A DNA stretch of 6,674 nt from JBFWYO01 sp050186335 (GCA_050186335.1 JBFWYO010000141.1:1-6674), one strand, 5' to 3'. Positions 1 through 6,326 are shown, numbered from the stretch's first letter. Numbers and translations: made by a program. The notes: generated by a model not told the origin, from the letters alone.

Positions 1-371
1 GCGTGCCGCGGCGGAAGCTCGACGCGATCTGGGATTACGAAACCAGTGCCGAATTCAGCGCCGCGGAAAGGGTTGCATTGCGCTTCGCGCAGTGCGCCTC
101 GGTGGTGCCGAACGCGGTCGACGACGCCCTGGTCGAAGAAATGAAACTGCACTATTCGACCGCGCAGATCGTCGAAATCGGCGCGGTGGTGTCGCTGTTC
201 GGCTGGAACCATCGGTTCAACGACAGTTTTGCGACCAGTCTGGACGATACATCACTGAGTTGGGCGTTCGATTTCGGCTTGGACAAGAAGACCGGCTGGG
301 ATCCGGCCGAGCACCTGCCGGAGCATTGGCGCAACGGGCGCCCGCCGTCACATAAGCCGGCAGCCGAATGA
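1..371 (+). CDS. Carboxymuconolactone decarboxylase (AhpD-fold) family protein, 3' part only
   Basis: This is the C-terminal part of a gene that starts before the window. The first GTG in frame (position 3) is probably an internal valine, because the frame is open to the edge and family members are about 180-200 residues long. About 122 residues are visible. They align almost without gaps to the C-terminal half of the complete CMD protein at 2679-3278, with about 45 of 100 residues identical by eye. Shared blocks are ETS..FS.AER, HYS..QIVE, LFGWN.R.N and TGW.P..H. The catalytic CxxC region, if present, lies upstream and cannot be judged. Compared with that paralogue it has about 20 extra, polar C-terminal residues. 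Family members act as decarboxylases, as AhpD-like peroxidase partners or in unknown roles, so the reaction is not assignable. The binding-protein gene follows after 58 bases on the same strand, which suggests co-transcription. Confidence 0.88.
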   Translation, partial: VPRRKLDAIWDYETSAEFSAAERVALRFAQCASVVPNAVDDALVEEMKLHYSTAQIVEIGAVVSLFGWNHRFNDSFATSLDDTSLSWAFDFGLDKKTGWDPAEHLPEHWRNGRPPSHKPAAE

Positions 372-429
372 TACTCGCCGCACATCGAAACATTTGGGCT
401 GCGATTGCCGCGGCCAAGAGAGAGGCACC

Positions 430-1599
430 ATGGTCAAGTACCGTCGCATTCTGCTCGCCTGTGCCGCATGGGTCGGCGGCACGCTGCCGCTGTCCGCCCA
501 GGACGTGAAAATTGGATTTCTCAGCACGTTCACGGGGCCGGCTGCCGCCATCGGCCAGGAACAAAAAAACGGCTTCGATCTCGGGGTCGAGCATTTCGGC
601 GGCAAGCTGGGCGGCCTGACTCCACGCATATTAATCGGCGACGATCAGCTAAAAAGCGAAATCGCGCTGACCATCGTCGACAAGTGGATGAACCAGGACA
701 AGGTCGACATTGTCGTCGGCCCGATCTGGTCCAATGTCATCCTCTCGATCAAGGATACCGTCTTCAAGGCCGGCAAAATTCTTATCAGCATGAATGCCGG
801 GCCGAATCAACTCGCGGGAGACCAATGCAACCCGCTGTTTTTCTCGACCTCGTGGAACAACGAGGCCTGGGCCGAGGCGGCCGCCGAAATGGCCAACGCC
901 GACGGCATCAAGAACATGTTCGTGATGCTGCCGAACTATCAGTCGGGAAAGGATCTGCTGACCGCGTTCCAGCGCCACTATAAGGGGGCGATCGTTTCGA
1001 CGTTGATGTTCAAGCTGAACACGATGGACTTTCAGGCCGAGCTGTCCGAGATTCGCGCCAAGAAACCCGAGGCGGCATTCGTCTTTGCGCCTGCCGGCAT
1101 GGGGATAGCGTTCTTCAAGCAGTGGCAGGCCGCCGGCCTCAACAAGGACGTCAAGCTGCTCTCCGTTGGCACCGTCGACTACCTCACCGTCAAGGGCATG
1201 GGGGAGGGCGTGGTCGGCACGCTCTTTCCGTCGCCGTTCGACCATGACGCAAAGAACCCGGTCGCGCGCAAGTTTGTGGCGGGTTTCGTTGCCAAGCATA
1301 AGCGGCCTCCGTCCTATTACGCGGCGCAATCCTACGACGCGGCGATCGTCATCGATCACGGCATCAAGGCGGTGCGCGGCGACCTCGGCAAGACCAAGGA
1401 CATGGTATTGGCGATCCGCGGCATGCGCGTCGAGTGGACACGCGGCGTGGTGACGTTCAACAGCAATCATGTTCCGATCACCAACTGGTACAAGCAGACG
1501 GTCGCGTGGAAGGACAACGCACCGGTCATCAACACGCAGTCCGTCGTACTCCAGGGGCGAAAGGACGCCTATTTCGAAAAGTGCAAGATGCCGTATTGA
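430..1599 (+). CDS. ABC transporter periplasmic substrate-binding protein, branched-chain amino acid/aromatic acid type
   Basis: This 389-residue protein has the features of a type 1 periplasmic binding protein (LivK-like, Periplasmic_binding_6). It would capture a small solute in the periplasm and hand it to a Liv-type ABC permease. The first 23 residues form a Sec signal peptide (KYRR, a hydrophobic core, then LSA before Q24). The mature part opens with the typical VKIGFLSTFTGP strand. Later marks are VDIVVGPIWS (about 92-101), DFQAELSEIRAKKPEAAFVF (about 200-219) and YYAAQSYDAA (about 296-305). C133 (DQCNP) and C385 (FEKCK) could form the disulfide common in this group. The DFQAELSEIRAKKP block resembles binding proteins grouped with 2-nitrobenzoate degradation loci (recalled, not searched). 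The frame is open back to a TTG at 394, but ATG 430 is preferred: GAGG at 422-425 precedes it and the signal peptide starts there. No permease or ATPase gene follows. The next gene is the convergent LysR gene 24 bases away. Confidence 0.93.
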   Translation: MVKYRRILLACAAWVGGTLPLSAQDVKIGFLSTFTGPAAAIGQEQKNGFDLGVEHFGGKLGGLTPRILIGDDQLKSEIALTIVDKWMNQDKVDIVVGPIWSNVILSIKDTVFKAGKILISMNAGPNQLAGDQCNPLFFSTSWNNEAWAEAAAEMANADGIKNMFVMLPNYQSGKDLLTAFQRHYKGAIVSTLMFKLNTMDFQAELSEIRAKKPEAAFVFAPAGMGIAFFKQWQAAGLNKDVKLLSVGTVDYLTVKGMGEGVVGTLFPSPFDHDAKNPVARKFVAGFVAKHKRPPSYYAAQSYDAAIVIDHGIKAVRGDLGKTKDMVLAIRGMRVEWTRGVVTFNSNHVPITNWYKQTVAWKDNAPVINTQSVVLQGRKDAYFEKCKMPY

Positions 1600-1628
1600 A
1601 CGGCGTGCGGTCGAAACGGCCGTTCAAT
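1595..1628. terminator. Inverted repeat between convergent genes, possible bidirectional terminator
   Basis: A perfect 10-bp inverted repeat has arms 1595-1604 (ATTGAACGGC) and 1619-1628 (GCCGTTCAAT) and a 14-base loop. It spans the whole 24-base gap between the convergent binding-protein and lysR genes. The left arm contains the TGA stop of the binding-protein gene (1597-1599). The right arm contains the TGA stop of lysR (1624-1626 on the - strand). Neither side has a clear T-run, so this is not a textbook intrinsic terminator. It may block read-through or protect 3' ends in both directions, which is inferred from position only. Confidence 0.5.
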
Positions 1629-2595
1629 CGGCCGATTCGGACTGTGCGAGGTCGCGCAGAACTTGGATCAGCCGCGCGGCGACCGGCGACAATGGACGCT
1701 CCGCCGCGGTGCAGATGCCGACCGGACCTGAAAGGCCTTCCAGTTCCAACGGTAGAATGCGCACGAGGTGTTCGCCGGCCCAGCGCCGTGCCACGGATTG
1801 CGGCACCACGCACAGTAAGTCGGCCTCGCGCAGCAGCTGTTGGTTCATCAGCAGCGACGACGACTCAACGGCTGGCCGCGGCAAGTCGCTTCCGGCGGCG
1901 CGGAACACCGCCTCGATGCGCCGATGCAACGTGGTCGAGGGCGGCGGCAGGATCCAGGCACTGTTACGCAACTGTGCCAACGTCAGGCTGCGCCGTTGCG
2001 CCACAGGATGCTGCGGTCTCGCAACGATACAGCCGCGCTCGACATACAGTCTTTCCTGCACGATGCCGTTGCGTTCGCGGACTTCCGGCAGGCGACCGAC
2101 GACCAGATCGAGCTGGCCAACGCGAAGGCTCGGGAGCAGCACGTCATTCGTCGCATCGATCACCTGTACAGTGACACGCGGCCGTTCGCTTTGCAGGCGG
2201 GCGAGAGCGCGCGGCAGCAGGGCGGCGGATGCCGAAATCAGCGTGCCGACGGTGATCTGGCCTTCGCGGCCGGCGCCGATCTCGGTCAATTCGTCGGTCG
2301 CGCGGCGCAACTCCGCCATGATCACGCCGACCCGGCGCAGCAGCGCGCGGCCGTATACGGTGGGTATGGCGCCGAAGCGGCCGCGCTCGAACAGCGTCAC
2401 GCCGAAACGCTGCTCCATGTCGCGCAGGCTCTTGGTGATCGCTGGCTGCGATAGATTGAGCAATGCCGCGGCCTGATTGATGCTGCCTGCTTCGCCGATC
2501 GCGGCGAGCAGACGCAGCTGACTCAGTTTCAGGCGACTATCGAGCGATGGGATACGTGGCAGGCGCGGTAGGGATCGATCGTGTCCGTCGGGCAT
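1624..2595 (-). CDS. LysR-family transcriptional regulator (GbpR/PcaQ-like)
   Basis: This 323-residue protein has the LysR layout. An N-terminal winged helix-turn-helix lies at about residues 22-82 (AGSINQAAALLNLSQPAITK, then LFERGRFGAIPTVYGRALL). A linker helix follows, then a two-lobed effector-binding domain at about 105-310 (QITVGTL, GQLDLVVGRLPE, WILPPPSTTLHRRIEAVF). The WxLPPPxTxLRRxxE block and the GxLDxxxGRL block resemble the GbpR/PcaQ group, which responds to sugars or aromatic ring-cleavage acids; this comes from memory of the family. The frame stays open upstream to an ATG at 2703 that would overlap the preceding CMD gene. ATG 2595 is chosen because GGAGGA lies 6 bases before it and the extra 36 residues look non-coding. 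It is downstream of the CMD gene on the same strand (83-base gap) and tail-to-tail with the binding-protein gene. Its target and effector are unknown. Confidence 0.93.
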   Translation of the reverse strand: MPDGHDRSLPRLPRIPSLDSRLKLSQLRLLAAIGEAGSINQAAALLNLSQPAITKSLRDMEQRFGVTLFERGRFGAIPTVYGRALLRRVGVIMAELRRATDELTEIGAGREGQITVGTLISASAALLPRALARLQSERPRVTVQVIDATNDVLLPSLRVGQLDLVVGRLPEVRERNGIVQERLYVERGCIVARPQHPVAQRRSLTLAQLRNSAWILPPPSTTLHRRIEAVFRAAGSDLPRPAVESSSLLMNQQLLREADLLCVVPQSVARRWAGEHLVRILPLELEGLSGPVGICTAAERPLSPVAARLIQVLRDLAQSESAD

Positions 2596-2601
2596 GGGAC
2601 G

Positions 2602-2607
2602 TCCTCC
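2602..2607 (-). promoter_or_regulatory. Ribosome binding site deciding the lysR start
   Basis: GGAGGA on the - strand lies 6 bases before ATG 2595. This strong Shine-Dalgarno match selects the shorter LysR protein over the in-frame ATG at 2703, which would lie inside the end of the upstream CMD gene. Confidence 0.75.
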
Positions 2608-2678
2608 AAGACTCTCGGCGCGCCTTTCAGCGTCGATCGGCGGCGGCGCGGGCGCTCCTCGCTTCGATGCCGCGACGA

Positions 2679-3278
2679 TCAGACATGTGCCTTCGGGTTC
2701 CATCCGGTGGTCGCCAGGCCGATCTTGTCGGCGAAGGTAAGGCAGATCGGTTCGAGCTCAGTTGCCATAGTCGAGTTCCAGCGGTTGTTCCAGCCGAACA
2801 GAGCAATGACGGCGACCAGTTCGACGATCTGGCGCTCGCTGTAATGCTTGCGCAGCTCGTCGAAATGTTCGTTCGTCACTTTGTTGGGCACACTGGCGGC
2901 CGCCCGCGACAAGTCAAGTGCCGCCCGCTCGGCGGGTGAAAACAGCGTGCTGGTTTCGAAGTTCGGCAACGCGCGCAGCTTGTCTTCACCGACGCCATTC
3001 TTGGCGGCGCTTTGAAAATTATGCACCTGCGAATAGGCGCAACCGGCGGTCTGGCTTGAAACGCCGGCGACCATGAATTTGAGCGATTTCGGAACGTCGC
3101 CTTCGTCGCGCAGAATGGCTTTCGAAAGCGCTGCGAAGCCGCGCAGCACGTTCGGCGCGTGGGCCAGGGTCATGTACGAATTCGGCGTATAGCCATTGGC
3201 CTTTTCGACCACAGCGATCATGTCTTCAAGGTCCGGCTCGAGCGCCGAGCGGTTGCGGGGCGGAATGCGATTCGGCAT
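2679..3278 (-). CDS. Carboxymuconolactone decarboxylase (AhpD-fold) family protein with CxxS in place of CxxC
   Basis: This complete 199-residue member of the CMD/AhpD-fold family is of usual length. The N-terminal part carries NGYTPNSYMTLAHAPNVLRGF (about 28-48), typical of the subgroup. The catalytic loop reads GCAYSQVH, with C80, S83 and H86. Relatives usually have CxYCQxH here, so the second cysteine has become serine. The glutamate that AhpD carries 12 residues before its first cysteine is also absent (F68). A CxxC thiol-disulfide peroxidase cycle therefore seems unlikely, and decarboxylase, isomerase or binding roles remain open. The C-terminal half matches the partial gene at 1-371. 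ATG 3278 is preceded by GGAG at 10 bases (3289-3292). Upstream on the same strand is the MetE-like gene (134 bases away, no clear terminator between), and downstream is lysR, so co-transcription of the three is possible. Confidence 0.92.
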   Translation of the reverse strand: MPNRIPPRNRSALEPDLEDMIAVVEKANGYTPNSYMTLAHAPNVLRGFAALSKAILRDEGDVPKSLKFMVAGVSSQTAGCAYSQVHNFQSAAKNGVGEDKLRALPNFETSTLFSPAERAALDLSRAAASVPNKVTNEHFDELRKHYSERQIVELVAVIALFGWNNRWNSTMATELEPICLTFADKIGLATTGWNPKAHV

Positions 3279-3412
3279 GACATGATTGCTCCAAAAACGG
3301 AAAATGACGGCACGGCAGCGGCGGCTTCGGGCACAGTGAGGCTAGTTGGGCGCCTAGATGCGTGCCTGGTCCAAAGTGCATCGAAGGTACGGCCTAGAAC
3401 GCACGGCGCGCA
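3279..3412. other. Gap between the MetE-like and CMD genes
   Basis: This 134-base gap lies between two genes on the - strand. I find no convincing ORF, no GC-rich hairpin followed by a T-run on the - strand, and no clear promoter. A GGCGCC core inside CTAG-flanked sequence (about 3342-3357) is the only small dyad seen. The absence of a terminator leaves read-through from the MetE-like gene into the CMD gene possible. Confidence 0.4.
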
Positions 3413-4462
3413 TTATGGCGACACGGCGCCGTCGCTGACCGCCACATGGAGGCGAATCAACTCGCGGATTGATTCGGACGCGCGGCGACCCCATCCGCAT
3501 TCTGTCGCAATGCCGAAATTTTTCACATGTCGGCGCGCCACGGCGATGCGCCGTAACGAACCTTCGGCACCATCGGTCATGTGCACGAGGCCAAGAAACA
3601 GACTTGTCTCCTCAGGCAGATGCAATTTCGCCAGTGGGCGGAAATAGTCGTCGTCGGCGCGCTCGCGCGGCACAGGCATGTGAACCCAGTCGATGCGCCG
3701 GCGCGTCGCAAGAGCCAACTGGTTGATGATATCGACCATAATCTCGGCATTCTTCGGCTCGAGGAAATGCTTGTGATTGAAATCGCCGTAGCACAGATGG
3801 TAGCCAAGCTCAGCGTCGGCTGGCAGTACCGCCGCCAGATCGGCAACGCGTTCGATCAAAGTCGCCTGGCCGCCTTCCAGAAACGATTTCCACATGCCTT
3901 CCCAGATGCCGATCTCCTGGCAAACATCGATCTGCAAGGCCAACTCGGCGGCCGGAATCGCGCGCAGCATCTTGGTTACTTCGCGCTTCATTGCTCGATG
4001 ATAGTGCGGTTCGACCGCGGCCTTGCCGGATGCATCGACGAGCCGGTTTACCACCGCATATGGCGTCGGCAATGCGACCTGAAACCGGCAATCGGCGGCG
4101 ACGACACCGGCACGTTTCAGCCTGTGGAACGTTTGATAGGATTCGACCGCCCAGTCGGCGTAGTTCAGATTGTCGAATCGAATTTCCTCGGGTCTGATGC
4201 CCGGCTTGAGCTGCCCGACGTGCGAAACGCTATATTTCAACGGTCCGGTCGGCGGCGCGGCGTCGAAGGCGGGGTTCTCTTTGAACACCGGAATCTGGCA
4301 TAGAATCCATTTCGACCTCAGCGGACCGGTCTCGCCGTCAGGTAAGCGCTTGATGCGCGGCCCCATACCGTCGGCCAAGGTGCGGAAGACGCTTTCACTG
4401 TCGGCCAGCGGCACACTGCCGACGAGATTGATTTCCAAGGGTTGGCGGCCGGGCCTCGACAT
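3413..4462 (-). CDS. MetE-like (cobalamin-independent methionine synthase, catalytic-domain) protein, UROD/MetE superfamily
   Basis: This 349-residue protein corresponds to the C-terminal catalytic barrel of MetE without its N-terminal half. Three blocks align by eye with the zinc site of E. coli MetE. GYHLCYGDFN (H222, C224) matches the H641-x-C643 block, GLVH matches the GVYDIHS strand, and ATECGWGRR (C322) matches the C726 block (NPDCGLKTR). The fourth MetE ligand, Glu665, seems replaced by a position near H261 (IDWVHMPVP). A zinc-bound thiol alkyl- or methyltransferase activity is therefore plausible. Related short proteins include methionine synthases, epoxyalkane:CoM transferases and many uncharacterised proteins. 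The N-terminal LVGSVP and LPDGETGP (about 40-47) blocks fit the uncharacterised group. ATG 4462 is chosen over GTG 4507 because GGAGG (4472-4476) lies 9 bases before it. No corrinoid partner or methylfolate enzyme is adjacent, so the acceptor and donor are unknown. Confidence 0.82.
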   Translation of the reverse strand: MSRPGRQPLEINLVGSVPLADSESVFRTLADGMGPRIKRLPDGETGPLRSKWILCQIPVFKENPAFDAAPPTGPLKYSVSHVGQLKPGIRPEEIRFDNLNYADWAVESYQTFHRLKRAGVVAADCRFQVALPTPYAVVNRLVDASGKAAVEPHYHRAMKREVTKMLRAIPAAELALQIDVCQEIGIWEGMWKSFLEGGQATLIERVADLAAVLPADAELGYHLCYGDFNHKHFLEPKNAEIMVDIINQLALATRRRIDWVHMPVPRERADDDYFRPLAKLHLPEETSLFLGLVHMTDGAEGSLRRIAVARRHVKNFGIATECGWGRRASESIRELIRLHVAVSDGAVSP

Positions 4463-4471
4463 GACGGTTTG

Positions 4472-4476
4472 CCTCC
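4472..4476 (-). promoter_or_regulatory. Ribosome binding site deciding the MetE-like start
   Basis: GGAGG on the - strand lies 9 bases before ATG 4462. It favours this start over the in-frame GTG at 4507, which sits at the tail of the terminator that follows araC. Confidence 0.7.
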
Positions 4477-4507
4477 GATTCGCGCGCTGGCCCCAAGTGG
4501 CCGACAC

Positions 4508-4540
4508 GCAAAACTAAAGCGCGCCCAGGTTCAGGGCGCG
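4508..4540 (-). terminator. Intrinsic terminator downstream of the AraC gene
   Basis: Read on the - strand, a perfect 7-bp GC stem (CGCGCCC, 7-base loop, GGGCGCG; 4540 to 4520) is followed directly by CTTTAGTTTTGC (4519 to 4508). A strong stem with a T-rich tail is the form of a rho-independent terminator. It starts 74 bases after the AraC stop codon and ends 46 bases before the MetE-like start. The MetE-like gene therefore probably has its own promoter in or just upstream of this short gap. Confidence 0.72.
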
Positions 4541-4613
4541 GACCAGAGCGCACCGGCTCGATGGATGGAAGTGCAGTGAAAGCGGTCCGGCTGTGCGCCG
4601 CAACCGGGCAACG

Positions 4614-5564
4614 TCAATGCGCGACGCCGGAACGTCCGGGAAGGTTGAGACAGTCGGATGGTACGCACCCGAACTTGCGACGGAACGCGCGGCCGAAATA
4701 CGAAAGATCGTTGAAGCCCCAATTGTACGCGATGGTCGAGATGATCTTGCGACGTGGGGTCGCGCGGGCGAGGTCCTCGAAGCACCGCTGCAGGCGCCGG
4801 TCGAGCAGCAATTGATTGAAGGTCGTGCCGCTCGGCTCGAACAGCTTGTGAACGTAGCGCACCGAAATGCCGAAATGTTCGGCGGCGGCACGTGGCGAAA
4901 GGTCTGGGTCCGCCAGATTGAAGTCGATGTGGCGCAACATGGCCTCAAACAGTACGGAGCCCGGCGCGCCATGCTTGCCGTCGACTTGTGCCTGGTTGCC
5001 GGCGATGGCGATCAATTCGCATAGATTGTCGGCGACCGCTTCGCGCACGTCGACCCGCGCAGTGAAAACCTCACGGCTCAAATTCTGCAAATAAGCGCCG
5101 ACCAAACGGTTGATGCCGTACTGATCGAGCAGCGGGCTCGCCGTCACCGCGTCCGGATCGCGCAGCCGCGCATGCAACGCACTATATGGAATCTTCAGCG
5201 TCAAGGTCGTGAAGCGCGCGGGAAAGAAAATCTCGAACGGTCGGGTGCCATCCAAAATGCTCATTTCGCCGGGGCGAACGTGGCTGGTGCGGCCGCCTTG
5301 CGAATAGATACCATCGCCGGCGACGTGAAACCCGACTAGGAAGCAATCCGCATTCGAGCGCTTGCTGCGCACCACGCCATGCGAATCCGCCTCCACGCGC
5401 GCCAGCAAGAGGCCGCCCAGCGCACGCGCGGAAAAGCTGCCGTCGAAAATTCTGTTCTGTTGCGGTTGCAGGCGCAGATCGACGAATGCGCCGCAAATGA
5501 TCTCGCGCCAGTAATCGAGTCGTTCGGTCGGCGCCACCGTGGCCGTCGAACATTCCTGCTGCAC
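4614..5564 (-). CDS. AraC-family transcriptional regulator (AraC_binding_2-type N-terminal domain)
   Basis: This 316-residue protein has a cupin-like sensor domain at about residues 20-180, including RPGEMSILDGTRPFEIFF (97-114), typical of the AraC_binding_2 group. A C-terminal pair of helix-turn-helix motifs covers about 205-308. The first HTH is LSPRAAAEHFGISVRYVHKL (222-241). The second is IISTIAYNWGFNDLSYFGRA (274-293), followed by the conserved RRKFGCVPSD. Relatives activate catabolic genes when an effector is bound. The start is a GTG at 5564 with GGAG 7 bases upstream (5572-5575 on +). The protein beginning fits relatives (ERLDYWRE near residue 14). It is transcribed away from the ridA gene across a dyad-rich region, which makes ridA and itself natural targets. 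A terminator follows it. Confidence 0.94.
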   Translation of the reverse strand: MQQECSTATVAPTERLDYWREIICGAFVDLRLQPQQNRIFDGSFSARALGGLLLARVEADSHGVVRSKRSNADCFLVGFHVAGDGIYSQGGRTSHVRPGEMSILDGTRPFEIFFPARFTTLTLKIPYSALHARLRDPDAVTASPLLDQYGINRLVGAYLQNLSREVFTARVDVREAVADNLCELIAIAGNQAQVDGKHGAPGSVLFEAMLRHIDFNLADPDLSPRAAAEHFGISVRYVHKLFEPSGTTFNQLLLDRRLQRCFEDLARATPRRKIISTIAYNWGFNDLSYFGRAFRRKFGCVPSDCLNLPGRSGVAH

Positions 5565-5571
5565 TTGTCGT

Positions 5572-5575
5572 CTCC
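5572..5575 (-). promoter_or_regulatory. Ribosome binding site supporting the GTG start of the AraC gene
   Basis: GGAG on the - strand lies 7 bases before GTG 5564. No ATG in the same frame offers a better start, so this site supports a GTG-initiated AraC protein. Confidence 0.6.
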
Positions 5576-5690
5576 GTTATCCAAGTATGGACATTAGCAA
5601 CAAACGTCCCCCGGCTTCAATGCGTGCCCGCTGGGAATGCCGTCAAGAGCGCAAAAATCCCTGCTCTCCCAATGAGTTCGCTGTGAACAG

Positions 5691-5712
5691 GGACAACAGT
5701 ACGCTGTTGTCC
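5691..5712 (+). repeat. Perfect 9-bp stem-loop with TACG loop
   Basis: GGACAACAG (5691-5699) and CTGTTGTCC (5704-5712) are exact reverse complements around the 4-base loop TACG. It lies 120 bases upstream of the ridA start and about 127 bases upstream of the araC start. As DNA it could be a dyad operator, and as RNA a stable hairpin in a ridA leader. There is no T-run after it, so a terminator is unlikely. Confidence 0.7.
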
Positions 5713-5720
5713 GCGACCTC

Positions 5721-5736
5721 CGCCCGGCGCCGGGCG
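5721..5736. repeat. 16-bp perfect palindrome
   Basis: CGCCCGGCGCCGGGCG is identical to its own reverse complement. It begins 9 bases after the stem-loop at 5691-5712. An all-GC palindrome of this length is unusual even in GC-rich DNA, and its place in a divergent promoter region suggests a protein-binding site or a structural role. Confidence 0.65.
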
Positions 5737-5831
5737 AAAGTTTGCCGGCAGAATGTGCGAAGGCGGCGCAGTATTCGCGCGCGTTCGCCGGGCAAATTGA
5801 CCATGCATCGACAAAAAAGGCAGCCATCGGG

Positions 5832-6326
5832 ATGACGACAGATTCGCAGAGATATGCCGGCGCGGTCGGCAAGCGCCTTGCCGAACTTGGCATCGAGCTG
5901 CCGAAGCCGACGGTTTCGCCGCTGGCCAAAATCGAAGGTTATTCCAAGGCCGGCGAGTGGGTTTACGTATCGGGCCAAATTCCACAATGGAGCGGCGACT
6001 GGCAGTATATCGGCAAAGTCGGGCGCGAACTGGACCTCAAGCAAGGCCAGGCCGCCGCGCGATTGTGCGCGATCAACGTGCTGGCCTGCGCGCATGAGGC
6101 GCTGGGCGGCGACCTCGATCGCGTGATCAAGCTCGTCAAGGTCACCGGCTACGTCAACTGCACGCCGGACTTCATCGAAGTGCCGTTGGTGGTAAACGGC
6201 GCCTCGGAGCTGTTCATCGACGTGTTCGGCCAAGCCGGCCGGCATGCCCGCACGGCGGTCGGTGCGTCGGTCATGCCATTCGGGGTCGCGGTCGAGATTG
6301 AGGCCACGTTCTACGTTCGCCCGTAA
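5832..6326 (+). CDS. RidA/YjgF/UK114 family protein (UK114-like subgroup 1)
   Basis: This 164-residue protein belongs to the RidA superfamily, whose best-known members hydrolyse reactive imine/enamine intermediates as cytosolic trimers. 2-Aminomuconate deaminases also belong to it. The order of blocks matches the longer subgroup with an N-terminal extension: KRLAELGIELP (14-24), WVYVSGQIP (43-51), GKVGRELDLKQGQAAARLCAIN (61-82), LDRVIKLVKVTGYVN (95-109), NGASELFIDVFGQAGRHART (122-141) and VEIEATFYV (154-162). R140 in HARTAVG corresponds to the active-site arginine of RidA, and the VEIEA glutamates are kept. The frame is open back to a TTG at 5742, but ATG 5832 is chosen because homology begins there. 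The AAAGG 11 bases upstream is a weak ribosome site. It is transcribed divergently from the AraC gene, its likely regulator. The substrate is unknown. Confidence 0.92.
   Translation: MTTDSQRYAGAVGKRLAELGIELPKPTVSPLAKIEGYSKAGEWVYVSGQIPQWSGDWQYIGKVGRELDLKQGQAAARLCAINVLACAHEALGGDLDRVIKLVKVTGYVNCTPDFIEVPLVVNGASELFIDVFGQAGRHARTAVGASVMPFGVAVEIEATFYVRP

Larger units (their letters stand above)
5565..5831. promoter_or_regulatory. Divergent araC-ridA control region
   Basis: This 267-base region lies between the divergently transcribed AraC and RidA genes and must hold the AraC promoter and probably the ridA promoter. I could not pick sigma-70 boxes with confidence. It contains a 9-bp stem-loop (5691-5712), a 16-bp palindrome (5721-5736), a 6-bp inverted pair TCCCTG/CAGGGA (5658-5663, 5688-5693), a GTTC-N5-GAAC dyad (5676-5688), and a repeated CGCCGGGC (5728-5735 and 5786-5793). 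Such clustering suggests operator sites or a structured leader. Confidence 0.6.

Noticed and set aside
451..462. LLAC (residues 8-11 of the binding protein) as a lipobox
   Set aside because: The cysteine is too close to the N-terminus for signal peptidase II. The hydrophobic core continues beyond it to a good LSA cleavage site.
649..1470. 273-residue open frame on the - strand inside the binding-protein gene
   Set aside because: It is antisense to a well-supported gene, rich in R, D, H and V as expected of a GC-rich shadow frame, and shows no domain I recognise.
1626..1637. 12-bp palindrome AATCGGCCGATT at the end of lysR
   Set aside because: It lies mostly in coding sequence and overlaps the convergent hairpin arm. 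A palindrome of this GC content and length can arise by chance, so it is not listed as a site.
1469..2476. 335-residue open frame on the + strand
   Set aside because: It crosses the end of the binding-protein gene and runs antisense through lysR. It is full of Arg and Ser and has no family pattern, while LysR is clear on the other strand.
2596..2703. N-terminal extension of LysR to ATG 2703, overlapping the CMD gene end
   Set aside because: The extension resembles no LysR N-terminus and the strong GGAGGA site supports ATG 2595.
3581..4303. 240-residue open frame on the + strand
   Set aside because: It is antisense to the MetE-like gene, whose zinc-site blocks are convincing. The reverse frame shows no motif.
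5797..5802. TTGACC as a -35 box for ridA
   Set aside because: No -10-like sequence lies at 16-18 bases, and the position would overlap the start codon region.
5587..5835. 82-codon + strand frame from ATG 5587 whose stop overlaps the ridA start (ATGA at 5832-5835)
   Set aside because: The 4-base overlap looks like translational coupling, but the product is extremely Arg-rich, lacks a good ribosome site and runs through the dyads, so a chance frame is more likely.
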